Shown here piece after piece: positions 1 through 11,625 of a DNA stretch of 64,000 nt. Every line of letters starts with the position of its first letter. Positions within the stretch are counted from its first letter, which is position 1. Where the stretch lies: contig OZ017796.1 in the NCBI GenBank assembly GCA_963969395.1, positions 3,908,501 to 3,972,500 on the forward strand. The letters run 5' to 3'. The notes beneath the pieces are model-generated. The model was given only the letters and a program-made list of their open reading frames with translations, was not told the origin of the DNA and searched no databases. This DNA comes from Pseudoscleropodium purum (lineage: Eukaryota > Streptophyta > Bryopsida > Hypnales > Brachytheciaceae). Both the position numbers and the translations under genes were made by a program.

Positions 1-194
1 TCATTTACGTTCAATTTTTGCAACAAAAATGATAACAATTAGAAATTTTCACAAGACAAACTCCAATTTTTCAAAGTGATATAGAATTTAGAGTTTCAAG
101 TAGTAAAAATATGAGATTGTTATTTGAACACTATTGAAAAGGCTAAAATTAGCTTAGATAAGAAGTTTGACCATTTCACAATGGATTAAGTCCT

Positions 195-486
195 TAAGGG
201 ATCATTAGAAGATTTTGGGCTCAGGGAAGGCCGCTTCAAGCAAGTGTATCGGGAACTATCCTCCCTTGCAGTTTCGGGGAACGGCTATTCCTGACAAAAA
301 AATTTATAAAAAATTTATAAAAGAAATTACTCTTGAAATGTAGAAAAAATAGAAGTTATTTTTTTCGGATGTGGCAATTGCCATGCTACATCAGCGAGCT
401 GCCGTGGCCCCTTGCGAGGCTATTCCCACAATGTGGGAAGCCATAGCCCTCTCGAGGGTGAAAAAATCCTCTAATGTAATCCCTTA
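195..486. mobile_element. Short TIR element, TA-AGGGAT termini
   Basis: The left end reads TTAAGGGATCATTAGAAGAT. The right end read in reverse complement gives TAAGGGATTACATTAGAGGA. Treating the outer TA as the target duplication leaves inverted ends starting AGGGAT. The interior is GC-richer than its surroundings and encodes nothing. It shares the TA-AGG terminal style of the 51-59 kb elements but not their interior. Confidence 0.5.
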
Positions 487-627
487 GTGCTTTGTCCAAC
501 ATTTGAACAATGAACAAAGAAGTTCTTGTGGGGATTTTCTTGATCATAGAACTTTTGATGCATCCAAACCAATGCTTGACTTCTTTTCTAAACTTTCTTT
601 ACAATGAAATTGATGAAATTGAAGCAC

Positions 628-755
<128 letters not shown>

Positions 756-879
756 TATGTGTGTGCAAAAATTCAAGAAAGGATTGATATGTTATAAGAG
801 CTAAAAACATTGCTAAGTATGCTAACATTTCAAATTTAATTATTTTTATTTAGAGTTTGTAGCAATAAAACATGTTTGG

Positions 880-1780
880 TTAATCCCTAAAGTTCCATTC
901 TTCTCTAGGGGACAAAATGGATTTGGGATAGCTCCTAAAATCTCAATTCTCATTGTCATCTTGTTGAAACTTATTTTAAATATAGGAAAAAAAATTAGCT
1001 TTCTTTGAATATTGATTTTATTTGAATTAGTGCTTGGGGACAAAAATTATGCCACTGTAAGCCCAAAACAAAGTTTGTCAAGTTGTACAAAGTAATCACA
1101 AAAAATCAAAATAAGACTTTTGAAATTTTGTTTCTTATAAAAAGTATTTTTGTCTACATGAAAAGATTTGGTTTATTCTACTTGGACTAGTGATGAGAAA
1201 GTGATGGACAATCTTATTTTATGTTGGCAATTTAAGCATCTTCTTGAAAAAATTACTTATAGATTCATTAACTCAATTTTTTTTAATCTAAAAAAAGGTT
1301 GAAAGGATTTAGTTCATTTGCTAGAACAATCTCAATGTTAGGATTATGGTGTTTCATTTCTATCTTAGATGTATGAATAATCTCGTTTTTCTTTCAATCT
1401 TGCACCTACTTCTACTTAACAATATTTTAAAGAGTGAAGATCAAGTGTGTGATTTTTTGAATTTTTTTCCCTCAACTTTCAGCTCAATTCTTGAATATAA
1501 TTTTGTTTTAATTCAACATTAGTAATACAAAAGTTTAAGCTAAGAAGGCTAGTTAAGCAAGGTGCAAACATATGGTTTTCTTCACTTTAAATGCAAATAT
1601 CTTGCAACCTATGTGGTCAAAGTTTTTGAAATTTCTTCCACAAATTCTCATACTAGTGTAGTGCAAGATCCTACTATGAGATACACAAAAAAAACAATTT
1701 CTGAGTTTTTTTGTATTTTATAATAGATGGCAGTTTGAGTGAAATTTATGGAAAAATAACCTCAGTAATTTAAGAATTAA
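880..1780 (+). mobile_element. TTAA-flanked non-autonomous element, family A copy 1
   Basis: It begins TTAATCCCTAAAGTTCCATT and ends near CTCAGTAATTTAAGAATTAA. It aligns along its length with the copies at 8888-9821 and 34554-35460. It is about 0.9 kb with no ORF beyond chance. The right TIR has decayed. Confidence 0.6.
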
Positions 1781-3019
1781 AAATTTGCAAAATTTTGTCA
1801 TGTTTGTAAAAATTGATCATCTTAAATGACATTGAATTATTATACTACAACTACAATTCAAAACATCACTACTTGATTCCAACAAAATAAACATCTCTTC
1901 TCTTAGGATACTTTGAGATCCATGAGTTTTATACTTAAAGAGAGTCTAATACGTTATTAAATTAAAATAGATAATATAATAAAATTCTAAGTGAATGCAG
2001 TATTTTAGGGTCCAAAATTGCTTCAAATGCTCATATACCCTAAAAGACTAAAATCTTTATCTATAATTATTATTTACCCCCTAAATGACAAAGGGATAGT
2101 CTAGATTTCTAAAATTGTAAAAAGTTTATTATATAATGCATCATAGAAGATAAAATTAATGATGACTCCCAAACAATATTTGTAAAATATGATTCATAGA
2201 TCATATCCATATAGCTAAATCAACTACCAATAGTACACAAATCATATTTTTCAATAATACTTGAAGCCAAAAATAAAAAATTAATTCTAAAATCAATTAT
2301 AGATTGAGTATTAGTGATTTTTACAGGAATTTTTCCCTCCAAAATTCAAAATGTTGAGTTCTAATCATAGTGATTTTTGAAGCATTGTTTTTTATATTTT
2401 TGTTCAAGTCATTTTTGAAAGGTTATTTTTTTAACTATAAAAGTTATTTCTTGAAATGAGACCTACGAGCAACCTTTGAATTATTGAATATTTGCAAAGC
2501 CCAATCTTAAAAATCTATAATATACAAATATTAAAGAACTTACATAAGATTCTTCAAAAAATTTAATAAAAGAAAAAATGCATTTTCCATGCTTGGGATA
2601 TTTTTGCATTCATTTATTGTTTGAATGCCTCATCCTTTAAGAGCTAACAAATCCACCCAATTGATTCTTTAGTTAACTTATTCAAGTATATCCTTCTAAA
2701 ATTTTTAAGTGAAAATCCCAACCCATAGCAAATTCAATGTGCCTAAAATTAAAAAAATAGGTTTACCAAGCCTTTGCCCATTAGATGAAAATTTGTGTGT
2801 GTTAAATCACACAAATTCTCCAACCGGGGAAAACAAGTAACTATATTGTTGCAGCAACATTGTAGAAGTGTGACAAGGCCAAGTCCCTACCACATCATTT
2901 AATAATCATAAATAAATAAAATTAGTTTTTTTTCAACTTTATTTATTTTAAAAATTAAATCTAATTTTTTTTTTAACAACTAACTATTCATTTACTGTTG
3001 AGGGAACAATAAGGGGAAA
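1781..3019. other. AT-rich intergenic DNA, nothing identified
   Basis: I see no gene, RNA gene or clear repeat copy here. Short runs of A and T dominate. Confidence 0.5.
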
Positions 3020-3531
3020 TAGCCTAAAATAGCCCTCCTTTATCGTCAAATTTCATCTAATGAAAGGTGAAGTTTTGTCATTTAATATTATTATCCCCTA
3101 AAGAACATGGGCACATTTTGGGCAAATATTGTCAAGAACTACCACCTTTCAAGACAAACATAATTTCTTCTTTAAAACTACAAATTCAACCATTCAAATT
3201 TATAGTAGACCACCATAGGAATGAATGGGAAACTTTTAGAAACTTCTAACAACATGGATTAAAGGATTATAGTACTTGGAGTTAGAAAAAAAAATGTTGT
3301 TTCTAAATGTATTGAACATGTATATTAGTTTTATCTTTCATTCAAAAACACCTTTCACTTTACAATTTGATAAAAATGAATATGAAATTTTTTTGGTTAA
3401 ATTTTTTTGCATACATTATCAACCTATTTTTTAATATATTGACAAAATGTAAAAGTTATAGGACATGCGGTTTTTTTTCTAAAAATATTGAAAGACAAAA
3501 CTTCACCTTATGGAAGGGCTATAATAGCTTA
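3020..3531. mobile_element. TIR element with ATAGCCCT ends
   Basis: The left end carries TAGCCTAAAATAGCCCTCC followed by AGGTGAAGTTTTGTC. The right end in reverse complement carries TAAGCTATTATAGCCCTTCC followed by AGGTGAAGTTTTGTC. The arms are about 50-70 bases with small indels. No coding capacity. A related interior stretch recurs at about 18680-18790. Confidence 0.55.
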
Positions 3532-3532
3532 C

Positions 3533-3746
3533 ATTTTGAAGTTTAGGCACTTTGAAATTGCAATCAATGGAAATATTCATTCTAAAATTTTGAAAAAATA
3601 TATTTTAATAAGTTGACCAAAGAATATTACATTTAAATTTGCTAAATAATAAATATTGATGAAGATTTTGACCTTGCTTTAAAGTTGAGTATTTTGAAGT
3701 TTAGGCACTTTGAAATTGCAATCAATGGAAATATTCATTCTAAAAT
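3533..3746 (+). repeat. Perfect 56-bp direct repeat pair
   Basis: The segment starting ATTTTGAAGTTTAGGCACTT occurs identically at 3533-3588 and 3691-3746, offset 158 bases. The first copy starts just after the TIR element that ends at 3531. The identity implies a recent duplication or conversion. Confidence 0.85.
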
Positions 3747-4344
3747 GAATCCTTTAGAGTTTATTCATCCCAAAATGTCTACGTCATAAAGAAATAATTA
3801 ATAAAAATTTGTGTATTTTGTGCATGTTTCTAAATCCTTGTAATATTGGTACTTAAGGTTGAAGATAATTCCTTTGTATTCTACTTTTAGTTTAAACTCT
3901 CATTTCAAATGCACTTTTCCTAGGAAGGTTTGAGCAGTGAGGCACCCAAAGTGTACATGCACGAGAATGAAAAACCTTGCGTGTACCATCTTCAAGCACA
4001 TTTTCAAAATCTCTATAGATTGAAGATACAAAAGACAAAGCTTAGTTCAAAAACAAATAAATAGACAAAAATTTGGCTTCACAAACAAATCAATGAAGCA
4101 ATTTTCCACAACATACCAATGAAAGCAAAATGCATCAAACTTGTTGTAGTTGCAACAAATAGTAATGGTATGAAAAGATGAAACTCTCATTTGTTTACTT
4201 ATTTCATTCAATTGTTCTTTCGCCATTCTTTCTATTTGTACAAAGATGTAAATAGAAAAATACCCATATTTTAAATATATAGTGACTCGCAATGCTCATT
4301 TTGAATTTATTCAATGATTAATTCAGAATGTAGTTGGTTTTTAT

Positions 4345-4640
4345 TGTAATATCCCCTCCAACCATACTTATATTTTTTAGACCAATCTATACGAGCAAAT
4401 GATATGGATTAATGCAGCTCATGTATTTTGTATCCATATTTCTTGAATGTAACAATATCCATATCTATTCCATACTATATCTCAAAATATTAATATTTGT
4501 ATCCACATCCATAATTTTTATTTTTCAAGATCAATGGTGTGGGCGGGGGGAGGGAAATTATTTTCTTAGAATCAACGTCTCTCATTTTTTCCTAGTGAGT
4601 GTGTGTGTATTAATTGAGACTAGGAGCATTGCATCTTTTT
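4345..4640 (+). repeat. TATCCA-tract dispersed repeat, copy K1
   Basis: A degenerate series of ATATCCATAT/TTGTATCC units follows a CCCCTCC motif. It is followed by AAGATCAATGG, a G-rich stretch and a tail like TTTTTAGTGGATA. The same order recurs in six other places, in either orientation. Confidence 0.6.
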
Positions 4641-4649
4641 AGTGGATAA

Positions 4650-5551
4650 TAGAGCATGCTATATAAATCTTTTATTAAATGGAGCACCATGAACTAGTGC
4701 TCATAAAAAAAATTGTTTTGAGGCACCTAATTGAAAGCTCTTGAATTGTAGCTTGATGCCTCCATGACACCTCTCTATTAGATAGTATAGTTGATTAATG
4801 GTCTTGAATGGATCAAAACTCAATTGAGGATGAATTGTATTTTCTTAGTACATTAAGTTGTCTATTAATGCATACAATCACTCTCATTTTCTAAAATCAC
4901 TATATTTGTAAACTAATAGATTCAATGTAGAATGAAATATTATTGTAATGTACCAATTTTTATAAAAATAAAATTTGTAGTGATACTTATCTTGTAAGTG
5001 ACATTAGTTTTCTTCTCAAAAATAAGGTAGGTACATCGAAAATTACACCTCGTCTAAAATTGCCATCATTACTCAATGTATATTTCTAACATCAATATAT
5101 ATCTATCTTTTGTGTTAGAACCTCTATTCATTAAGTGACATGAAAATATAAAAATTTGAACCAACTATTAATAGAATTGTTCATTAATAAAAAGAGGCAT
5201 TTTTGGATGTCATGTAGGATGTTAAAGTGGTCATATAAAGTGGATATTTGTTTTCTCCTAGACTATATTCACTTTGTAGGGGCCATTTTGTATGACCACT
5301 TTAATTGTTAAAAGGGTTGAAAAACCTTTGCAACCAAATATTATATTATGAAATTGGTAGTATTTGATCAAAAAACATTGACTAAATACTCTTTAGTATA
5401 AAGTAAATTAATGATCATGATAGTACATAAATAACAATGTATTAAAATTCACATATTAAACAACAATTGAAGAATTATAAAGCTAAATATGGATCATGTA
5501 CAAAGATCCTAAGGGCCTTTCAAGGGCTAGTGTTTTGCAGATGTTCCTACT
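4650..5551. other. AT-rich intergenic DNA, nothing identified
   Basis: No credible ORF, RNA gene or repeat copy was recognised here. Confidence 0.45.
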
Positions 5552-6486
5552 TCAACCCCTAAATGTTTTGGACTACATTTTCACCAAAACTACTCCAAAA
5601 CTGCCATTTCTAGTGCAAGTAACAAATTATAGAAAAAAAAACCATTTTTGGATACATGTAATTGTAGGATCTTGTATTAATTTGATTTGAAAAGATATAG
5701 AAAAAATATCAGAAATTTTCACCATATCGATTGCAAGATATTAGCATTTTAAATGACTAAAATCCTTTTGGGGGCCTTGCAAAAAACTAGGCAGTTACAC
5801 TCCACAAGGTCACATTTGCATGAGAAAATGTCCAAGATAATAGTTCTTCTTGGATTCATTTTTCAAAGCAAGTTGGTTACATCCTTAAAAATTTTTAGAT
5901 CATTTGGAATTGTACAACATATAGGAAAAAATAGTAAAAAGAAAAATAAAGTAGAGAATGGTTCAAAATACTAAATTGTTAAGAATTTTGTTATAAAATT
6001 TAAAAATGCTAATCCCAAAGGTTTAATGTTGTAATAAACAATTTACATCCTATGATTTTATTTTTTACAAAAAATATTGAAAATTGAATCAAATAAAAGA
6101 CTTTCAAGGTTTGTTTTAGAGTAGAGAATCTATAACTACTTGCAAACTAAAACTCCTCGTAACTTTCATCTCATTAATCAAAATGGATTGATTCAAATCT
6201 TTCCATGAATATATAAATCTAAAAAATTAATTTCAATTTTTTATTTCATAAAAAAATGTTTTCTTAAGAAATTTTTGGGATGCCCACTAGCATTGAAAAT
6301 TGCATATCATACAATAACTTTTTAACCATGTAGTCAAAAGTTATGAAAATTGTTGGAACTTAAAGCTACTCCTTGGGCACATGTTGTGTGAAAATTTCAA
6401 AGAAAAAACATAAAAATTCCATTCATAGTGAGTTGCTCAAAATTTCTATTTTGCCCCAAAACGCAATTTAGACATTTATGAGTTAA
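5552..6486 (+). mobile_element. TTAA-type non-autonomous element, family B copy 1
   Basis: It begins CAACCCCTAAATGTTTTGGA, where TTAA has drifted to TCAA, and ends GACATTTATGAGTTAA. Its interior matches copies at 21095-22026 and 59966-60881 throughout, for example AATTGTACAACATATAGGAA. No transposase ORF. Confidence 0.65.
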
Positions 6487-6830
6487 TACCAAATGCGTAT
6501 ACCTTCTCTTTCTTTAATTTCTAAGGTTTTTTGACTGTGTTTTTATCAAAAACATTCCAAAACTACCATTTCTAGTAAAAGTACCAATTTTTTTTCTTTC
6601 TAAAAGTGCCATTTTCAAAAATAAACATTCTTAGAGATATAGAATTGTAGGTTCTTGTAGTACACTAGTTTGAAAAGACGTGGAAAAAATTTCAGAAATT
6701 TCCACCCTATAGATTGCAAAATACAATGTTCAAATTTACAAAAATTCTTTTTTGGCCCTGAAAAAATTTGGGTAGTTGCACTTCAAAAGGTCACATTTGC
6801 ATGAAAAATGTCCAAAATGGTTGGAACTCT

Positions 6831-7421
6831 TTAACCCTTTAGTGACTGTGGTTGATTTGAGGGGCGAGCACAGTTTTTGAATACAAATTTAGAAAAGAGA
6901 AATTTCATCACTAGTCCAAGGAAGTAATTCTAGATCAGATTGTAGGAATTGATGTTGTAGGATTTATCTGTGATAAGAACAAAAAATGAAAATTATCTAA
7001 CGGTGCAATTTGTTGTGAATGATCTTCAAAGTGCGATGCATGAAATAGCCTTCAATTGAAGCAACATACTATATTATTGCCCATAACTTTTGAAACATGT
7101 CTCCACAATTCATGAGGTTGCTAGGCAATATTTCTATTGTTCTTAGGCATCAATTTCAAATAAAATCACATGAGTTGTAGAATATATATATATATATGCG
7201 ACTTAGAAGATATGACTTAGGTCATCCCTCTTGTCTTTGGACAAGCACAACTATCTTGTTACTACACAAAATTCTTTGAAACAAGATTTGTTTGGAGCAC
7301 ATGCTAAAGCTCTATTTGCATTACTCTTTGGGTTTTTTCAAGTACCTTGTATTGAGAGCTATAAAAGACAAAGAATCCAAAATTCAACCAAAAAGTGGTC
7401 AACCAGTCACTGAAGGGTTAA
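6831..7421. mobile_element. Nested TTAA-flanked element, family C
   Basis: TTAA-CCCTTTAGTGACTG at the left and CAGTCACTGAAGGG-TTAA at the right form a 14-bp TIR with one mismatch. The element sits inside a family B copy. Uninterrupted copies read CTCTTTGGATTC where this one reads CTCT-[element]-ATTC, so removal leaves a single TTAA. TTAA duplication with CCC/GGG ends is the piggyBac hallmark. A 60-codon ORF inside is not meaningful. Confidence 0.8.
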
Positions 7422-8549
7422 ATTCATTCTTCTGTCTAAGTTAGCTACATACTTGAAAAATTTTCAAATCACTTTTTAAGAAAATTAAAATTTGAAATAA
7501 ATATTCTAGATATTTATATATGTGAAATTTTTTGAATCATTCCATTTTGATTAATGAGATAAAGATTATAAGGAGTTTTAGTTTGCAAGCAATTAGGATT
7601 CTCCATTCTAAAATGAACTTTAAAGTCCTTTAGATGTTAACTCAATTTTCAATATTTCTTGAAAAATGATAAAATGATAGGACATAGATTGTTTAATACA
7701 TCATTACAACCATTGGGATTGACGTTTTTTTAATTCCATGACTAAGTTCATAATAATTTAGTATTTTGAATCATTTTCTACTTCTTTCTACTTACTGTTT
7801 TTTCCCTATATGTTGTACAATTCCAAATGATCTCAAATTTTTCAAGCATGTAGCCAACTTGCCTTGAAAAATGAATCCAAAGAGCTTCAATCATTTTGTA
7901 CATTTTTTCATACAAATGTGACCTTGTGAAATGCAAGTTGCTTGGATTTTTTGTATTGTCTAAAAAGGATTTTTGTATATTCAAACGCTATATCTTGCAA
8001 TCTACAAGGTGGAAAATTCTGAATTTTTTTCCACCTCTTCTCAAACTAGTGCACTACAAGATCCTCCAGATTTATATGTCTAAAAATGTTTTTTTTCCTA
8101 AAATTTGATACTTTTACTAGAAATGACAATTTGGGAGTATTTTTGGTGAAAATAGAGTCAAAAACCTTCAGGGGAAAAATAAAACTTCAAAGTTTGGACT
8201 TCAAAAATTATTTAGAGTAAGGAATCTTTAATTACCTTCAAACTAAAACTCTTCATAACTTTCATCTCATTAATCAAAATGGAATGATTCAAAGCTTTCC
8301 TCATATATGTTTAAATTTTAAAAATCAATTTCAAGTTTTTATTTCTTTAAAAAGTGATTTTTGAATAATTTTCTTTAGGTGCCGGACTTGCCCTTTGAGC
8401 AATGAAAATTGCATATCATACAATAACTTTTTAACCATGTAGTCAAAATTTATGAAAATTGTTGAGTCTCAAAGCTACTCCTTGAGTACATGTTGTGTGA
8501 AAATTTCCCCCCAAAAAATTTCATTTGTAGTGAGCTACATAAAATCACT

Positions 8550-8870
8550 ACTATCTACTAAAAAGAGACAAACACACTTGTGTGATTAATTAACACATAC
8601 ACTCCACTAGAAAAAAAATGAGAGCCATTGATTTCTAATTAAAAAAATCCCCACCCTCTCGAATGCTGTTGATCTCCAAAAAATAACACAAGATACAACT
8701 ATGGTTATGAGATATAGATATGGATACAAATATGAATATGAATACTATATGAATTATCGCATATCAAATGGGATTCCATTGCATTATCTAGAATTACAAA
8801 TAGGTGGAGGGAGGAAATGTAAATTGATTTGGATTAAAATTAATTCAAATAATTATTTGTCAAGCAAGGG
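8550..8870 (-). repeat. TATCCA-tract dispersed repeat, copy K2
   Basis: Reverse orientation of the K family: CTATCTACTAAAAAGAG at the start, then CACCCTCTCG, GATCTCC and a run of ATGGATACAAATATGAATAT-like units. Inserted in the family B copy. Confidence 0.55.
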
Positions 8871-8887
8871 GGCTGGCAAAAATTGAA

Positions 8888-9821
8888 TTAACCCTAAAGG
8901 ACCATTGTCCCTTCGGGTGACAAATGGGATTTCGGGTAGGTACCTACGGGCTGAATTTTCGTTGTGATTTTTTGATACTTTTTTAGAAGATAGAAAAATT
9001 GATAATCTTTATGAGAATATAATTTTTTTCACAATTGGTGCCTGGGAACAATAGTTATGACCAAATAAGCTCAAACGAGGGGACAAGGGGTAGTCCGGGC
9101 AGCGAAAAAGAATTTGCAAAAATTTGAATTTAAAATTTTTTTTTTTTCCCTCATAGATTATATTTTTGAGTATCCGCAAAGCTTTGATTCATTTCATTTG
9201 GATTTGTTATGAGAAAGTTATGGACATTCTTGTTTTTTGGATAGTTAGAGCATCTTTTTGAAAAAAATAACTTGTAGGATTCATTTCTGAATGTAATTCT
9301 TAAAATCAATTAATTTTTTTAATTTTGCATAGTTTAGTTTACTTGCTAGAACAATCTCACCATTGGAATTAATGCATTTTAATTCCATCTAAAATATATT
9401 AATATTTTAGATTTTCCTTCTATGTCGTACCTACTTCTACTTAACAATTTTTTAAGAATGAAAATTAAGTTTTTTTTTAATTTCTTATTTTTCCCTAGAC
9501 TCTCGACTCAATTCTCCACTATAAAGATTCAAAGCTCAAAACTCCGTAGTGCAAAAAATTTCAGTTAAAAATGTTCAAAGTCAAAAAATCCAGTCCTACA
9601 ATGTGCTGAAGATTTTGTTTTTTCCACTTTAAACACAAATATCTTGCAATTTGTGCGGTGAAAATTTCTGAAATTTTTTCCACTCTTTTATACTAGTGAG
9701 GTGTAAGATCCTATGATTAGATGTGAAAAAAAATTAAATTAAATTTTTTACTCTTTGCTATAGAAATGGCAGTTTTCAATGTTTTTTGGCAGAAAAAAGT
9801 CCTCAGTCCTATAGGGGTTAA
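8888..9821 (+). mobile_element. TTAA-flanked non-autonomous element, family A copy 2
   Basis: It runs from TTAACCCTAAAGGACCATTG to CTCAGTCCTATAGGGGTTAA. The termini are inverted (CCCTAAAGGAC against CCCCTATAGGAC) with TTAA on both sides. The length is 934 bases including the TTAAs. No ORF of interest. Confidence 0.75.
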
Positions 9822-10481
9822 TTGAAATAAATTTTTTTTGAGCTCACAGGGGTGGGGCAGTTGAATGAAACAAATTCCTTTTCTTCTTTTTTTTTCTTCT
9901 TTTGAGTGGATAGTTTTGTCACTACCCACTCAAATCACTATGTTGCCAAATAAAAAGGCAGTTTAGGGCATTAGAGGTTAAAGTTCAGGCTATGCAATTC
10001 CAGTCTTCTTTCACTTTATAACCCAGACTGTTTGATCATTTCCAAAGACATCCAAAATATGTGCACTGAAGATATCCAACCCTTGTAATTACAATTAGAA
10101 TCTCATCCAATTTTAGCATTTTTTTCCAACAATATTTTCATGCCATAGTAAATATTCGAAGTGAACCAGTGGCAGTCCCCAGTCCACCAAATACAGTGTA
10201 AAACAGCCTAGTACCTGTATTTACCCCAAAACAAAAGGACTACCCTTACCCTTACCCTTACCCTTAGCTTTTCACACACATGCCAAATCTAAGTTGAAGC
10301 CAATACAAATGAGTACTCCCTAAGTAACGAGACATCACATCTTCAATTATAACTTATTGATGTAATGTAGGCTTAGGCTTAGGCTTAGGTGTGTTTGAGT
10401 TAAGTATGTGGGAGCTGACAACCCGCCCCTGAAGAGTAACTTTAAAGTTTCCATAAGTTTATTCATCACCCCACTTTCCCA

Positions 10482-10609
10482 CTCTGGGAGTGTCTCTTTC
10501 AGTGTTGTCATAAAACTTAAGGACGGGCCCATTCCCGCCTTTGAATCAAAGGCCCCTCTGGGAGTCTCTTTCAGTGTTGTCGTAAGGACGGGCCCTTCCC
10601 GCCCTTGAA
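10482..10609 (+). repeat. Imperfect tandem duplication
   Basis: Blocks at 10482-10545 and 10556-10609 share CTCTGGGAG, TCTCTTTCAGTGTTGTC and GGACGGGCCC...CCCGCC. They differ by a small internal deletion. Confidence 0.8.
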
Positions 10610-10627
10610 AAAATCGAAGGCAACAAG

Positions 10628-10648
10628 CCCCCCCCCCCCCCCCCCCCC
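10628..10648. repeat. 21-base poly-C tract
   Basis: A continuous run of cytosines sits between AACAAG and ATCTCGCCC. Its exact length may be affected by sequencing or assembly. Confidence 0.9.
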
Positions 10649-10859
10649 ATCTCGCCCGCCGTCCCTCATATTGTCTTGTAAATTAAACATGTCAGTCCGT
10701 CACAATTGAGCGAGGCGATGCCGCAATGAGATTCAACTTGATGCAACTGAGGCTGTCGCTTCCTGTATCGTGAGGTACACGAATCATACGGGTCGGGTCG
10801 TAAGTTCAGTTCAGTTACTTGAAATGAATTGGATTGGAACCCTGCCTTGTGCTAATATA

Positions 10860-11020
10860 TAAGGTAACTCTGCCTACGACAGTCCAAATGGGAGCCAGCC
10901 CATCACAGGCATAAAATTTCTAGTGATGCACATTTCAAGAACTAGAATGTACACCATTAGTACAATTTTGCCTGTGATGGGCTGGCTCCCATTTGGACTG
11001 TCATAGGCAGAGTTACCTTA
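10860..11020. mobile_element. Foldback element, TA-AGGTAAC type, copy F1
   Basis: The 51-base arms at 10860-10910 and 10970-11020 are reverse complements with one mismatch. They begin TAAGGTAACTCTGCC and end GGCAGAGTTACCTTA. The loop of 59 bases contains GTGATGCACATTTCAAGAAC. A second copy lies at 51826. Confidence 0.85.
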
Positions 11021-11259
11021 CTGCCTTTGTCCATGAACTGCAGAGCTGCAGTAATGTTTGGGTAAACCCCCCTTCTTCTGGTTCTGGAATTTGGAGTTTA
11101 TTACCAAGAAATTAACAAAGAACAAATGGCAAAAGCCGAGGACAATGCCCGGGAGAAAGAATGTAAGAAAAAAAATTTCCAGGCAGGCAGTAACTGCCTC
11201 TTTCGAATGCATAGGGACAAATTATGCACTTAAATCCATTTTCATTTAACCCCTCTCCC
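11021..11259. other. Unassigned spacer
   Basis: No repeat copy or gene recognised. Overlapping 63-64 codon ORFs on opposite strands are chance frames. Confidence 0.4.
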
Positions 11260-11625
11260 CTCCCTCCATTTCATTTGAACAATTTTTTAATAATTTTACC
11301 CTTCCGCCTCTCCTACGCTTCCATCCCTTTGTAATTTCCAAGTGGGGGTGGGACTGGCAATTGATATGGAATATATCATGTATCCCTTATCCATATCCTT
11401 ATCTCATATTCTATATTTGTATTCATATTCATAGCATATTTGTATCTATATTCATAGCATATTTGTATCTATATTCATATCCATATGTGTATCGTATTCA
11501 TATTCAAGATCAATGGCATTGGGGGGAAGAGGATTTTTTTTTTAAATCAACAACTGTCAAATTTTTAGGTTGGGTGGAAGGAGGAAATAGAGGAACAAGA
11601 GTGTGCAACCTCTTTTTAGTGCATA
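11260..11625 (+). repeat. TATCCA-tract dispersed repeat, copy K3
   Basis: CCCTCCCTCC, a TTGTAATTT spacer and GGGGGTGG precede TATCCATATCC/TATTCATAG units. Then come AAGATCAATGGCA and the tail CCTCTTTTTAGTGCATA. Confidence 0.65.

Larger units (their letters stand above)
6514..9981 (+). mobile_element. Family B copy broken by nested and inverted insertions
   Basis: Family B sequence starts at TTAATTTCTAAGG (6514), is interrupted at 6831-7421 by a nested TTAA element, and resumes to about 7470. It then runs in reverse orientation to about 8185, turns forward again to about 8548, is interrupted by a TATCCA-tract element plus a family A element, and ends CATTAGAGGTTAA at 9981. The order is read from matches to intact copies at 21095 and 59966. 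Confidence 0.6.
9982..10859. other. GC-richer intergenic patch with short tandem motifs
   Basis: It contains four CCCTTA units at about 10241-10264, three GGCTTA units at about 10371-10388, a duplicated block of about 55-65 bases (10482-10609) and a C homopolymer. Short ORFs on both strands overlap the duplicated block and are not supported as genes. Confidence 0.5.

Noticed and set aside
10241..10264. (CCCTTA)n as a telomere array
   Set aside because: Only four units are present and the motif is not the plant telomere repeat CCCTAAA. It is a short local tandem.
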